Shown: positions 14,187-23,266 of the stretch, piece by piece
Numbering within the stretch: position 1 is the stretch's first letter
Layout: each line of letters begins with the position of its first letter
Origin: Pseudomonadota bacterium
Lineage (GTDB): Bacteria > Pseudomonadota > Alphaproteobacteria > Acetobacterales > Acetobacteraceae
Direction of reading: 5' to 3'
NCBI GenBank assembly: GCA_021780935.1
Contig: JAJXXT010000041.1
Location: 1 to 27,529, forward strand
DNA: 27,529 nt
Notes under the pieces: generated by a model
The model's input: the letters and a program-made list of their open reading frames with translations, nothing else
Database searches by the model: none
Told to the model about the DNA's origin: nothing
Made by a program: the position numbers and the translations under genes

Positions 14187-15902
14187 ATGTCAGCCACTGC
14201 CATCGCGCCGCGCGCCGGCGAGGATTTTGCCTCGCTGCTCGAGGAAACGCTGGGTCGCGACGCCGCCTTTGACGGTTCCGTCGTCACCGGCCGCGTCGTC
14301 CGCCTCACCGACGAGTTCGCCATCGTCGATGTCGGCCTCAAGAGCGAGGGCCGCGTCGCCCTCAAGGAGTTCGCCGCCCCCGGCCAGAAGCCGGAGGTGA
14401 AGCCCGGCGACGTCATCGAGCTGTTCGTCGAACGCTACGAGGACCGCGACGGCACCATCGTGCTCTCGCGCGAGAAGGCACGCCGCGAGGAAGCCTGGTC
14501 CACGCTCGAGCGCGCCTTCGAGACACAGCAGCGCGTCACCGGCACCATCTATGGCCGCGTCAAGGGCGGGTTCACCGTCGATCTCGGCGGCGCCGTCGCC
14601 TTCCTGCCCGGCAGCCAGGTCGATATCCGCCCGGTGCGCGACGTGACCCCGCTGATGGGCCAGGCGCAGCCGTTCCAGATCCTCAAGATGGACCGCACCC
14701 GCGGCAACATCGTCGTCTCCCGCCGCGCGGTGCTGGAAGAGACCCGCGCCGAGCAGCGCAGCGAGCTGATCCAGGGCCTCAAGGAAGGCATGATCCTCGA
14801 CGGCGTGGTCAAGAACATCACGGATTACGGCGCCTTCGTCGATCTCGGCGGCGTCGATGGCCTGCTGCATGTGACCGACATCGCCTGGCGGCGCATCAAT
14901 CACCCGTCCGAGGCGCTGCAGATCGGCCAGCAGGTGCGCGTGCAGGTGATCCGCTTCAACTCGGAGACCCAGCGCATCAGCCTCGGCATGAAGCAGCTCG
15001 AGACCGACCCGTGGGAAGGCGTGATGGTGAAATATCCGCCCGGCGCGAAATATTCCGGACGCGTTACCAACATCACCGATTACGGCGCCTTCGTGGAGCT
15101 GGAGCCGGGGGTGGAGGGGCTGGTGCACGTCTCCGAAATGTCCTGGACCAAGAAGAACGTGCATCCCGGCAAGATCGTCGCCACCAGCCAGGAGGTGGAT
15201 GTGATGGTGCTCGACGTGGACTCCGCCAAGCGGCGCATCTCGCTCGGCCTCAAGCAGGTGCAGCGCAACCCCTGGGAGCAGTTCCAGGACGAGCACCCGA
15301 TCGGCTCGACAGTCGAGGGCGAGATCCGCAACATCACGGAGTTCGGCCTGTTCGTGGGCCTCGCCGCCGAGATCGACGGCATGGTGCACATGTCGGACCT
15401 GTCGTGGGACGAGCCCGGCGAACTGGCGATGGCGAAGTACGAGAAGGGCCAGATGGTCAAGGCCAAGGTGCTCGACATCGACATCGAGAAGGAGCGCATC
15501 TCGCTTGGCGTCAAGCAGCTCCAGGACGACCCGGCGGCCGCCGTGCTCGATCGCGTCCACAAGGGCAGCATCGTCACCTGCGTGGTGACGGCGGTACAGA
15601 CGAACGGGATCGAGGTGCGCGTCGACGAGGTGCTCACCGGCTTCATCCGCCGCGCCGAGCTTGCCCGCGACAAGGCCGACCAGCGGCCGGATCGTTTCGC
15701 GATCGGCGAGAAGGTGGATGCGAAGGTGACCGCGATCGATCGTTCCGCCCGCAAGCTCCAGCTCACGATCAAGGGCAAGGAGGTCGAGGAGGACAAGCAG
15801 GCGATCGCCGATTACGGAACGTCCGACAGCGGCGCGTCGCTCGGCGATATCCTGGGGGCCGCGATCCGCCGGCGCAACCAGCAGGCGCAGGGCGAGGAAT
15901 AG
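14187..15902 (+). CDS. rpsA: 30S ribosomal protein S1
   Basis: This 571-residue protein promotes binding of mRNA to the small ribosomal subunit. Six S1 (OB-fold) RNA-binding repeats begin near residues 28, 114, 200, 286, 372 and 460. Repeats 3 to 5 are the most alike, each with a NITDYGAF/NITEFGLF strand and HVTDIAW, HVSEMSW or HMSDLSW. Length is typical of alphaproteobacterial S1. The frame is open for 74 codons upstream, but the conserved start is MSATAIAPRAGEDF at 14187. It has its own promoter and a strong terminator, so it is probably a single-gene transcript. The C-terminal tail from about residue 530 is acidic, then basic. Confidence 0.98.
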   Translation: MSATAIAPRAGEDFASLLEETLGRDAAFDGSVVTGRVVRLTDEFAIVDVGLKSEGRVALKEFAAPGQKPEVKPGDVIELFVERYEDRDGTIVLSREKARREEAWSTLERAFETQQRVTGTIYGRVKGGFTVDLGGAVAFLPGSQVDIRPVRDVTPLMGQAQPFQILKMDRTRGNIVVSRRAVLEETRAEQRSELIQGLKEGMILDGVVKNITDYGAFVDLGGVDGLLHVTDIAWRRINHPSEALQIGQQVRVQVIRFNSETQRISLGMKQLETDPWEGVMVKYPPGAKYSGRVTNITDYGAFVELEPGVEGLVHVSEMSWTKKNVHPGKIVATSQEVDVMVLDVDSAKRRISLGLKQVQRNPWEQFQDEHPIGSTVEGEIRNITEFGLFVGLAAEIDGMVHMSDLSWDEPGELAMAKYEKGQMVKAKVLDIDIEKERISLGVKQLQDDPAAAVLDRVHKGSIVTCVVTAVQTNGIEVRVDEVLTGFIRRAELARDKADQRPDRFAIGEKVDAKVTAIDRSARKLQLTIKGKEVEEDKQAIADYGTSDSGASLGDILGAAIRRRNQQAQGEE

Positions 15903-15927
15903 CCGGCGGCATAGCCCGCGACGAAAC

Positions 15928-15958
15928 GGGCCCTCGCCTTGCGGCGGGGGCCTTTTTT
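15928..15958 (+). terminator. Intrinsic terminator of rpsA
   Basis: A 10-bp stem, GGCCCTCGCC (15929-15938) pairing with GGCGGGGGCC (15943-15952) with one G-T wobble, carries the tetraloop TTGC and is followed directly by six T residues (15953-15958). It starts 26 nt after the rpsA stop. It is the only textbook Rho-independent terminator I can see in the window. Confidence 0.92.
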
Positions 15959-16091
15959 GTTGGCGAACAAACACTTGCGTCGTATCCGCGATTGACGGGG
16001 CCGGTCCGTTCTGGCAGCGTCCAGCGGCAGGCGCAGAAAAACGCCGCATGGCGACAACAACGATGGCAGGGACGGCATCAGCGACGAGGGC

Positions 16092-16385
16092 ATGACCAAG
16101 TCGGAATTGATCGCGGAGCTGGCAACAGCGAATCCGCACCTGACCGCGCGCGACATCGAAACGATCGTCGCCACCGTGTTCAACGAGATCACCGCGGCGC
16201 TGGCGCGCGGGGAGCGGGTGGAGCTGCGCGGCTTCGGCGCGTTCTCCGTCAAGAAGCGCGACGCGAGGCTGGGCCGCAACCCGCGCACCGGCGCCTCGGT
16301 CGAGGTCGATGAAAAGGCGGTGCCGTTCTTCAAGGCCGGCAAGGAGCTGCGCGAGCGGGTCAACCGCGGCAAGCGCCGCGCCTGA
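16092..16385 (+). CDS. ihfB: Integration host factor subunit beta
   Basis: This 97-residue nucleoid protein pairs with IhfA (not in the window) to bend DNA sharply at specific sites. It begins [10 protein letters not shown] and shows the HU/IHF signature [28 protein letters not shown], with the DNA-inserting proline of the beta-arm in RNPRTG. The C-terminus [15 protein letters not shown] is typical of the beta subunit. GAGGG lies about five bases before the ATG. It follows rpsA after the terminator, as in many proteobacteria. I see no clear promoter in the 15959-16091 gap. Confidence 0.96.
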   Translation: MTKSELIAELATANPHLTARDIETIVATVFNEITAALARGERVELRGFGAFSVKKRDARLGRNPRTGASVEVDEKAVPFFKAGKELRERVNRGKRRA

Positions 16386-16395
16386 GGGTCACGCC

Positions 16396-16698
16396 ATGCT
16401 GCGCCTGCTGTTCGCGGCACCGTTCATTCTGATCATCGTCGTCTTCGCGCTGTCCAACCGCCAGGGTGTGCAACTCGGCCTGTGGCCCACCGATGTCTCG
16501 ATCGAGGTGCCGCTGGCACTCGCGATCCTGGCGCCGGCGGCCATCGCCTTCCTGCTCGGTGCCGCGGTGATGTGGCTCGCCGCGGTCGGCCAACGCCGCC
16601 GCGCCGGGCGGGCGGAACGGCGGGCCGACCTGCTCGCCGCCGACCTCGCGAAGCTGCGCGACGGGCCGCGTGCGGGCAACGCGCTGCCAGCCCCCTGA
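16396..16698 (+). CDS. LapA-domain (DUF1049) inner-membrane protein
   Basis: This 100-residue protein has two predicted membrane helices (about residues 3-20 and 38-65) and a cytosolic basic/coiled tail (QRRRAGRAERRADLLAADLAKLRD). FALSNRQGVQLGLWP between the helices is the hallmark of the LapA/YciS family, which in enterics acts with LapB in lipopolysaccharide assembly. No lapB is in the window. It starts ten bases after ihfB with GAGGG as ribosome-binding site, so the two are co-transcribed. The frame is open further upstream inside ihfB, but the domain begins at this ATG. Confidence 0.88.
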   Translation: MLRLLFAAPFILIIVVFALSNRQGVQLGLWPTDVSIEVPLALAILAPAAIAFLLGAAVMWLAAVGQRRRAGRAERRADLLAADLAKLRDGPRAGNALPAP

Positions 16699-16782
16699 GC
16701 CGGACCGCACCCTGAACTGCACCGCCCCATGAGCCGGACCCCACCCTTGAGCCGGACCCCATCGTTGACCCAGACCGATGCC
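16696..16782 (+). repeat. Degenerate 17-18 bp tandem repeats between lapA and trpF
   Basis: About five units follow one another at 16696, 16713, 16730, 16748 and 16766. The best copies read TGAGCCGGACCCCACCC; the second and fifth are diverged. The first unit contains the lapA stop codon. The array fills most of the 116-nt gap before trpF. Confidence 0.7.
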
Positions 16783-16818
16783 GCGTCGAGGCACGGCGCG
16801 GCGCCGATCGGGACGTGA
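16729..16818 (+). CDS. Possible 29-codon leader ORF overlapping the trpF start
   Basis: An ATG at 16729 opens a 29-codon frame ending in TGA at 16816-16818, overlapping the GTG start of trpF (GTGA). The peptide begins MSRTPPLSRTPSL, reflecting the tandem repeat, and has no tryptophan codon, so it is not a classical trp attenuator peptide. No clear ribosome-binding site precedes it. It may couple translation into trpF, or be a chance frame. Confidence 0.2.
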   Translation: MSRTPPLSRTPSLTQTDAASRHGAAPIGT

Positions 16819-17441
16819 CGCGGGTCAAGATCTGCGGGCTCAACGACCCGCCCGGCTTCGATGCCGCGGTCGCTTCCGGCGCCGACTGGATCGGCCTCAA
16901 TTTCTTCGCCGGCTCGCCGCGTGTGGTGACGCCGGAGCAGGCGGCCGCGCTCGCGGCGCGGCGCCCGGCGGATGGCCCGAAGCTCGTCGGCCTGTTCGTC
17001 GAGCCCGAGCAGGACCAGATCGCGCACGTGCTGGCTTTGGTGCCGCTCGACATCCTCCAGCTTTACACGACCCCCGATCGTGCCGCCGATCTCGCCACCC
17101 GCCTGGGCAAGCCGTTCTGGCTGCCGGTCGCGGTCGCAACGGCGGCGGACCTGCCGCGTGACATGGCGGGTGCGGCGGCTCTGCTGGTCGAGGGTCGCGC
17201 GCCCGCCGCGGCAACGCGCCCCGGGGGCAATGCCAGCCGCTTCGACTGGTCGCTCATCGCCGGCTGGCCGGCGCCCGGGCCGTGGCTGCTGGCCGGCGGG
17301 CTGACACCGCAGAACGTCGCGGCCGCGGTCCGTGCCACGGGGGCGGCGGCGGTGGATGTTTCCTCGGGTGTCGAAACAGCGCCCGGGCGCAAGGACCCGG
17401 CGCGCATCCACGCCTTCGTCGCCGCGGCCCGGGGTGGCTGA
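16815..17441 (+). CDS. trpF: Phosphoribosylanthranilate isomerase
   Basis: This 208-residue TIM barrel isomerises phosphoribosylanthranilate in tryptophan synthesis. KICGL keeps the catalytic cysteine (Cys7). LLAGGLTPQNV and VDVSSGVETAPGRKDPARI are typical ends. Several usual motif residues differ. FPKSPR reads FAGSPR, LQLHG reads LQLYT, the LLFD strand with the catalytic aspartate reads LLVE, and GGNG/GGTG reads GGNAS. The glutamate may replace the aspartate; this may be the normal form in acetic acid bacteria, which I cannot check here. The start is a GTG with a weak ribosome-binding site. It is separated from trpBA by two unrelated genes. Confidence 0.93.
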   Translation: MTRVKICGLNDPPGFDAAVASGADWIGLNFFAGSPRVVTPEQAAALAARRPADGPKLVGLFVEPEQDQIAHVLALVPLDILQLYTTPDRAADLATRLGKPFWLPVAVATAADLPRDMAGAAALLVEGRAPAAATRPGGNASRFDWSLIAGWPAPGPWLLAGGLTPQNVAAAVRATGAAAVDVSSGVETAPGRKDPARIHAFVAAARGG

Positions 17442-17490
17442 TCACCAAATCGTTTCACACTTCGCGCCGGAAATACCCTAGGATCATCGC

Positions 17491-19155
17491 ATGAACCCAT
17501 TCCGCACCCGGACCTTGTTACTGGTCGCCGCCGCCATCGCCGTCTCCGCCCAGGCGTCACCGCCCGCCGCGTCACCGCCCGCCGCGTCACCGCCCGCCGC
17601 GTCACCGCCCGCCGCCGCCCCGCCCACCGCAAGCCAGGCAGCAACCGGCGATGCCGGCGCACCGACAGCCATCGACACCGCGGGCGCCACCGCCATCGTG
17701 GACGGCATTCACGCGCTGCTGGTGCAGATGCTGGGCGGGTTTGCGCCGGCGGCGAGCCTGCTGACCGCGACCGCCCAGGGCGACCACTATCGCGTCGAGA
17801 TTCCCATCGCGCATCGGTGGAAGGGCGGCGGCATCGGCGGCGATTCCATCGGCGCCAACCTGATCCCGCTGGGCCACGGGCGCTGGCGGATTGCCAAGGG
17901 CGCCATGCCCGGGCGCGTCGACGTCAGCTTCGACCATCCGCCGCCGGGTGCGCCCAGTTCGATGACGGTGACGATCAAGCAGAACAGTTTCTCGGGCGTG
18001 ATCGATACCTCGCTGGCGACCGAGTCGAGGATCGCGAGCCATGGCACCGGCATGGCCGCCACCAGCCAGGGCCCGCAGGTGAACAGCAGCGCGCGGATCG
18101 ACAGCTTTGCCGGCCTGACGACGGTCAGCCCCGCTAGGGATGGCCGCGTGACACTGGTCAGCACCAGCCGCATGCAGGGCATGCACACGCGTGCCACCAC
18201 GGGCAAGCAGGTGACCAGCAGCGACCTCGCCAGCGCCGGCGGCACGCTGCGCATCCGCGGCCTGTCGCTCGCGGCACTGCAGGAAGCGGTGCACGCGCTC
18301 GCCACCATGGCGGCCCTGCCGCCCGCCCCACCGGCGGGTGCGCCGCCGGCCGCCAACGCGCAGCCGGGACCGGCGACAAGTCCGGCGATGCGCAAGGAGC
18401 TGCACGCGCTCATCGCGGCCCTGGCGCGCAGCGGCACCTCGATCTCGATGCACCAGTCGCAGAAGGGGCTGGTGCTCCACGGCAACGGCCCGATCCAGGG
18501 CTCGATCGGGCATATGGGCTTCGGCATGCGCCTCGCCGACGCGAGCAACGAGCTTTCCCTGGCGCTGGATATCGAGCTGGACCATCCCAGCTTCGCCGCC
18601 ATCCCGCCGGGGCTGATGACCGAGTTCCTGCCCAGCCACCTGGTGGTGCAGCCGCGGCTGTCCGGCATCGACGCGGCAACGCTGCGCCACTCGCTGGACG
18701 CCATGGTGGATAACCCGCAGCCGATGGCCGGGCTGGGGATGGTGATGGCGATGCTGGCCGCGCACCCCGCGACGCTCGCCATCGACAAGCTGGCGGTGGA
18801 CACCGGCCCCGCCCGCATCACCGGCCATGGCACGGTGACGACCAGCGGGCCCAGCCAGGTGCATGGCAGCGGCACGGTTCGCGTGGTGGGGCTGGACGCG
18901 GCGATGCAGATGCTCTCCGCCGACCCGCAGGGCAAGCAGGCGGTGGCCGGGCTGATCTTCCTCAAAGGGCTCGGCAAGCAGGAGGGCAAGGCGATGGTCT
19001 GGCGCGTCACCTATGACGGCACGAAGCTGCTGGTGAACGGCAACGACCTCTCCTCCATGATGCCGGGCGGAGCACCGGCGGGAGCCCCTCCTGGCGCCCC
19101 GCCGAGTGGCCCGGGCGGCGCGGCACCGGGGGCCCCGGCGCCCCCGCATCCGTAA
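17491..19155 (+). CDS. Exported protein of unknown function with (SPPAA)n N-terminus
   Basis: This 554-residue protein has a clear signal peptide (RTRTLLLVAAAIAVSAQA, cleavage after AQA near residue 22). The mature N-terminus is four copies of a five-residue Ser-Pro-Pro-Ala-Ala unit plus a diverged one. The body (about 60-525) looks beta-rich, and DELDHPSF-like and LDAAMQMLSADPQGKQAV segments suggest a periplasmic or membrane-leaflet barrel such as DUF945 or DUF2125 proteins. A second Pro/Ala-rich linker lies near 275-295, and the C-terminus is Gly/Pro/Ala-rich. I do not recognise the family with certainty. AGGA seven bases before the ATG is a good ribosome-binding site. It separates trpF from the exporter and trpB. 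Confidence 0.8.
   Translation: MNPFRTRTLLLVAAAIAVSAQASPPAASPPAASPPAASPPAAAPPTASQAATGDAGAPTAIDTAGATAIVDGIHALLVQMLGGFAPAASLLTATAQGDHYRVEIPIAHRWKGGGIGGDSIGANLIPLGHGRWRIAKGAMPGRVDVSFDHPPPGAPSSMTVTIKQNSFSGVIDTSLATESRIASHGTGMAATSQGPQVNSSARIDSFAGLTTVSPARDGRVTLVSTSRMQGMHTRATTGKQVTSSDLASAGGTLRIRGLSLAALQEAVHALATMAALPPAPPAGAPPAANAQPGPATSPAMRKELHALIAALARSGTSISMHQSQKGLVLHGNGPIQGSIGHMGFGMRLADASNELSLALDIELDHPSFAAIPPGLMTEFLPSHLVVQPRLSGIDAATLRHSLDAMVDNPQPMAGLGMVMAMLAAHPATLAIDKLAVDTGPARITGHGTVTTSGPSQVHGSGTVRVVGLDAAMQMLSADPQGKQAVAGLIFLKGLGKQEGKAMVWRVTYDGTKLLVNGNDLSSMMPGGAPAGAPPGAPPSGPGGAAPGAPAPPHP
17554..17613 (+). repeat. Four exact 15-bp tandem repeats (VNTR) in the exported protein gene
   Basis: Units GCGTCACCGCCCGCC at 17554, 17569, 17584 and 17599 are identical, followed by a diverged unit. 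Each encodes Ala-Ser-Pro-Pro-Ala immediately after the signal-peptide cleavage region. Copy-number change would keep the frame. Confidence 0.95.
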
Positions 19156-19216
19156 GGTTGCTTGCGGCGAAAGGCTCGCGGCGCGGGCGCGCATGGCGGA
19201 CGCGCTTGCGTCGCGC

Positions 19217-19246
19217 ATGACGCGATCCCTCGTTTCGGCCTAGTAT
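19217..19246 (+). promoter_or_regulatory. Candidate promoter for the EamA exporter and possibly trpBA-accD-folC
   Basis: ATGACG (19217-19222) and TAGTAT (19241-19246) are separated by 18 nt, each matching the consensus at four of six positions. The predicted transcript starts near 19253, about 38 nt before the exporter ATG. No other good promoter is seen between here and trpB. Confidence 0.35.
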
Positions 19247-19290
19247 CGGCGCACGCGGAAACGGCCAGCCAAAAACCATCCCTTCAGCTG

Positions 19291-20262
19291 ATGTCAGCCC
19301 CCATCGCCACGCCCCCGGCGGCCATCGGTCGCGCGCGCCTCGCGCTGAGCCGGCAGCATCTGCAGTTCGCCTATGTCTGCGTCGTCTGGGGCGGGACGTG
19401 GCTGGCGATGAAGGTCGGCATCGCCGTGGTGCCGCCGGCGATTTTCTCGGGCATCCGCTGGACCGTCGCCGGGCTGTCGCTTTTGGGGGTGGAGGCGGTG
19501 CGCGGCCATCGCCGCCGCATCACCGCGCGCGACATGGTCAGCCTCGTACCGATCGCGTTCCTGCTCATCGTCGTGAACCAGGTGGTGCAGCTCTATGCGC
19601 TGCGCTTCGTCAGTTCCGGCATCGCCGCGGTGATCAGTGCCGCACTGACGCCGCTCGCCCTGCTCGGCCTCGGCTGGGGCATGGGTCAGGAGCGCATCAC
19701 CCGCACGCGGCTGGTCGCGATCGCGGTCGGCATCTTCGGCGTGGTGCTGCTGTTCGGCCCGCAGGCGATCCAGGGCTCGCTGACCGCGAGCGAACTGATC
19801 GGCGCCGCCGGCATCGTCGTCTCCACCCTCGCCTATTGCTGGGGTTCGCTGCTGATCCGCCCGATGGTGCGGCGTTTTCCGCCGGTGGAACTGGCGGCCG
19901 TCACCAACCTCATGGGCGGGCTCGCGCTGATCGCCGGCTCGCTCGCCTTCGAGCCCGGCTCGCTGCACGCGCTGCGCTTCGACTGGGGGTGGGAGGCGTG
20001 GATCGGCTGGTGCTATCTGGTGCTGCCCGGCGCGATCGGGGCGACGCTGATGTATTACCTGCTGGTGCGCGACTGGGGGGCGGCGAAGGCCGGCACCTAT
20101 GCCTTCGTCTCGCCGGTGATCGCCGTCATCGCCGGCATGGCGATCCTGGGCGAACGCATCGGTGGCTTCGAGGCGCTGGGCATGGTGACGATGCTGGTCG
20201 GCGCGGGCCTGGCGCTGCGCCCGGAGCGCCCACCCGCCTCGCCCGACCCGCTTGCGGCGTGA
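19291..20262 (+). CDS. EamA/DMT-family membrane transporter
   Basis: This 323-residue protein has two EamA repeats and about ten membrane helices. FAYVCVVWGGTWLAMKVG marks the first repeat. VSSGIAAVISAALTPLALLGLGW and later AKAGTYAFVSPVIAVIAGMAILGERI are the conserved helices near the ends of the two halves. The family exports amino acids, nucleosides or other metabolites; the substrate here is unknown. Lying 31 nt before trpB, a role in exporting tryptophan or a related compound is possible but unproven. The start at 19291 is chosen because it precedes the first helix; the longer frame upstream crosses the predicted promoter. Confidence 0.9.
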   Translation: MSAPIATPPAAIGRARLALSRQHLQFAYVCVVWGGTWLAMKVGIAVVPPAIFSGIRWTVAGLSLLGVEAVRGHRRRITARDMVSLVPIAFLLIVVNQVVQLYALRFVSSGIAAVISAALTPLALLGLGWGMGQERITRTRLVAIAVGIFGVVLLFGPQAIQGSLTASELIGAAGIVVSTLAYCWGSLLIRPMVRRFPPVELAAVTNLMGGLALIAGSLAFEPGSLHALRFDWGWEAWIGWCYLVLPGAIGATLMYYLLVRDWGAAKAGTYAFVSPVIAVIAGMAILGERIGGFEALGMVTMLVGAGLALRPERPPASPDPLAA

Positions 20263-20293
20263 CCCGGGCCGCAACCCTTGCTAAGAGCGGCGC

Positions 20294-21559
20294 GTGAACA
20301 AGCCCCTCGCCACCGTCCCCGACACGCCGTCCTCCCCTCAGGCTAACTCGCCCCGGGTCAACTCGCTGCGCACCGGCCCCGACGAGCGCGGGCGCTTCGG
20401 CGAGTTTGGCGGGCGGTTCGTCGCCGAGACGCTGATGCCGCTGATCCTGGAGGTCGAGGCCGCCTATCGCGCCGCCCGCGCCGACCCGGCGTTTCAGGCC
20501 GAGATCGACCGGCTGCTGCGCGACTATGTCGGCCGGCCGAGCCCGCTCTGGTTCGCCGAGCGGCTGACCGCGGAGCTTGGCGGGGCGCGCGTCTTCTTCA
20601 AGCGCGACGAGCTGAACCATACCGGCGCCCACAAGATCAACTCCTGCATCGGCCAGATTCTGCTGGCCCGGCGCATGGGCAAGACGCGCATCATCGCCGA
20701 GACCGGCGCCGGTCAGCACGGTGTGGCGACCGCCACGGTCTGCGCCCTCTTCGGCCTGCCCTGCACCGTCTATATGGGTGCGGTGGACGTGGAGCGGCAG
20801 AAGCCCAACGTCTTCCGCATGAAGCTGCTCGGTGCCGAGGTGCGGCCGGTGACCTCCGGCGCCGGCACGCTCAAGGACGCGATGAATGATGCGCTGCGCG
20901 ACTGGGTGGCGCATGTCAGCGATACTTATTACATTATCGGAACAGTCGCCGGGCCCCACCCCTACCCGATGATGGTGCGCGACTTCCAGTCGGTGATCGG
21001 CGAGGAGGCCAAGGCGCAGCTCGCGGCGGCGGTCGGCCGGCTGCCGGATGTGGCGGTTGCCTGCATCGGCGGCGGCTCGAATGCGATGGGGCTGTTCCAC
21101 CCGTTCCTCGACGATCGCTCGGTGCGCCTGATCGGCGTCGAGGCCGCGGGCGACGGGCTCGACACGCATCGCCACGCCGCCTCCCTCTCGCGCGGGCGGC
21201 CTGGCGTGCTGCACGGCAACCGCACCTATCTGCTGCAGGACGATGACGGGCAGATCGAGGAGGCGCATTCCATTTCCGCCGGCCTCGACTATCCCGGCAT
21301 CGGGCCGGAACATTCCTGGCTGCACGATATCGGCCGCGTGGAGTATGTCGCCGCCACCGACCAGGAGGCGCTGGCGGCGTTCCAGCTCTGCACGCGCACC
21401 GAGGGGATCATTCCGGCGCTGGAGCCGGCGCACGCGCTGGCCCATGTCGCCAGGATCGCGCCGGGCATGGACCGTGACGCGATCATCCTGATGAATCTCT
21501 GCGGCCGCGGCGACAAGGACATTTTCACCGTCGCCGATGCGCTCGGGGTGACGCTGTGA
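20294..21559 (+). CDS. trpB: Tryptophan synthase beta chain
   Basis: This 421-residue PLP enzyme joins indole and serine to make tryptophan in the alpha2-beta2 complex. The PLP lysine is Lys114 in [26 protein letters not shown], the [12 protein letters not shown] loop, the phosphate-binding GGGSNA segment and the C-terminal GRGDKD are all present. Length is normal. The start is a GTG at 20294 with AAGAG upstream. Its TGA overlaps the GTG start of trpA (GTGA), so the two chains are translationally coupled. Confidence 0.98.
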   Translation: MNKPLATVPDTPSSPQANSPRVNSLRTGPDERGRFGEFGGRFVAETLMPLILEVEAAYRAARADPAFQAEIDRLLRDYVGRPSPLWFAERLTAELGGARVFFKRDELNHTGAHKINSCIGQILLARRMGKTRIIAETGAGQHGVATATVCALFGLPCTVYMGAVDVERQKPNVFRMKLLGAEVRPVTSGAGTLKDAMNDALRDWVAHVSDTYYIIGTVAGPHPYPMMVRDFQSVIGEEAKAQLAAAVGRLPDVAVACIGGGSNAMGLFHPFLDDRSVRLIGVEAAGDGLDTHRHAASLSRGRPGVLHGNRTYLLQDDDGQIEEAHSISAGLDYPGIGPEHSWLHDIGRVEYVAATDQEALAAFQLCTRTEGIIPALEPAHALAHVARIAPGMDRDAIILMNLCGRGDKDIFTVADALGVTL

Positions 21560-22386
21560 GCCGTATCGCCGCCCGCTTCGCCGCCCTCGCGCGCGAGGGC
21601 CGCGGTGCGCTCATCCCCTTCCTCGAAGCCTGGGACCCCGACCGGGAAACCTCGATGGCGATGCTCGCCGGCATGCCGGCGGCCGGCGCCGACCTGATCG
21701 AGATCGGCGTACCGTTCACCGACCCGATGGCCGACGGCCCGATCATCCAGGCAGCCGGCAAGCGCGCGCTGAAGGCCGGGGCGACCCTCGCGCGCACCCT
21801 CGCCATGGTGCGCGCGTTCCGCGCCGGCGACGGCGAGACGCCGATCGTGCTGATGGGCTACCTCAACCCGATCCTGTCCTATGGCACGCAACGATTCTGC
21901 AACGACGCCGCGGCCGCGGGCGTGGACGGGCTGATCATCGTCGATCTGCCGAGCGAGGAGAGCGACCTGCTCGCCCCGCTCGCCGCCACCGCCGGGCTCG
22001 ACATCATCCGCCTGGTGGCGCCGACCACCGACGCCGCGCGTCTGCCGCTGGTGCTCGATGGCAGTGCCGGGTTTGTCTACTACGTCGCCATCACCGGCAT
22101 CACCGGCACGCGCAGTGCGAGCGGCGCGGAACTCGCCGCCGCGCTGCCGCGCATCCGCGAGGCGACGCGGCTTCCCGTCGCTATCGGCTTCGGCGTGCGC
22201 ACCCCGGCGCAGGCGGCGGAAGCCGTGCGCGTCGCCGATGCCGCCGTCGTGGCCTCGGCGCTGATCGAGGCCATGGCCGCGACGCTGGACGATGCAGGCC
22301 GTGCGACGGCGGCGACGGTGCCGACCGTGCTCGGCGGCGTGCGGGCACTGGCCGATGCCGTGCGTGGCGCGCGGGTGGGAGCATGA
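21556..22386 (+). CDS. trpA: Tryptophan synthase alpha chain
   Basis: This 276-residue TIM barrel cleaves indole-3-glycerol phosphate to indole. The catalytic Glu49 and Asp60 sit in [16 protein letters not shown], at the same numbers as in Salmonella. [16 protein letters not shown] and [10 protein letters not shown] form the phosphate-binding loops. The conserved N-terminal GDP reads AWDPD here, a small oddity (Trp26 for Gly). It overlaps trpB by four bases, and its stop lies ten bases before accD. Confidence 0.98.
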   Translation: MSRIAARFAALAREGRGALIPFLEAWDPDRETSMAMLAGMPAAGADLIEIGVPFTDPMADGPIIQAAGKRALKAGATLARTLAMVRAFRAGDGETPIVLMGYLNPILSYGTQRFCNDAAAAGVDGLIIVDLPSEESDLLAPLAATAGLDIIRLVAPTTDAARLPLVLDGSAGFVYYVAITGITGTRSASGAELAAALPRIREATRLPVAIGFGVRTPAQAAEAVRVADAAVVASALIEAMAATLDDAGRATAATVPTVLGGVRALADAVRGARVGA

Positions 22387-22396
22387 GGACGCACCG

Positions 22397-23260
<864 letters not shown>

Positions 23261-23266
23261 GCGGCG

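Noticed and set aside
14190..16139. 649-codon minus-strand frame opposite rpsA
   Set aside because: It mirrors the S1 repeats, so its periodic His/Asp/Leu look reflects the repeated sense strand.
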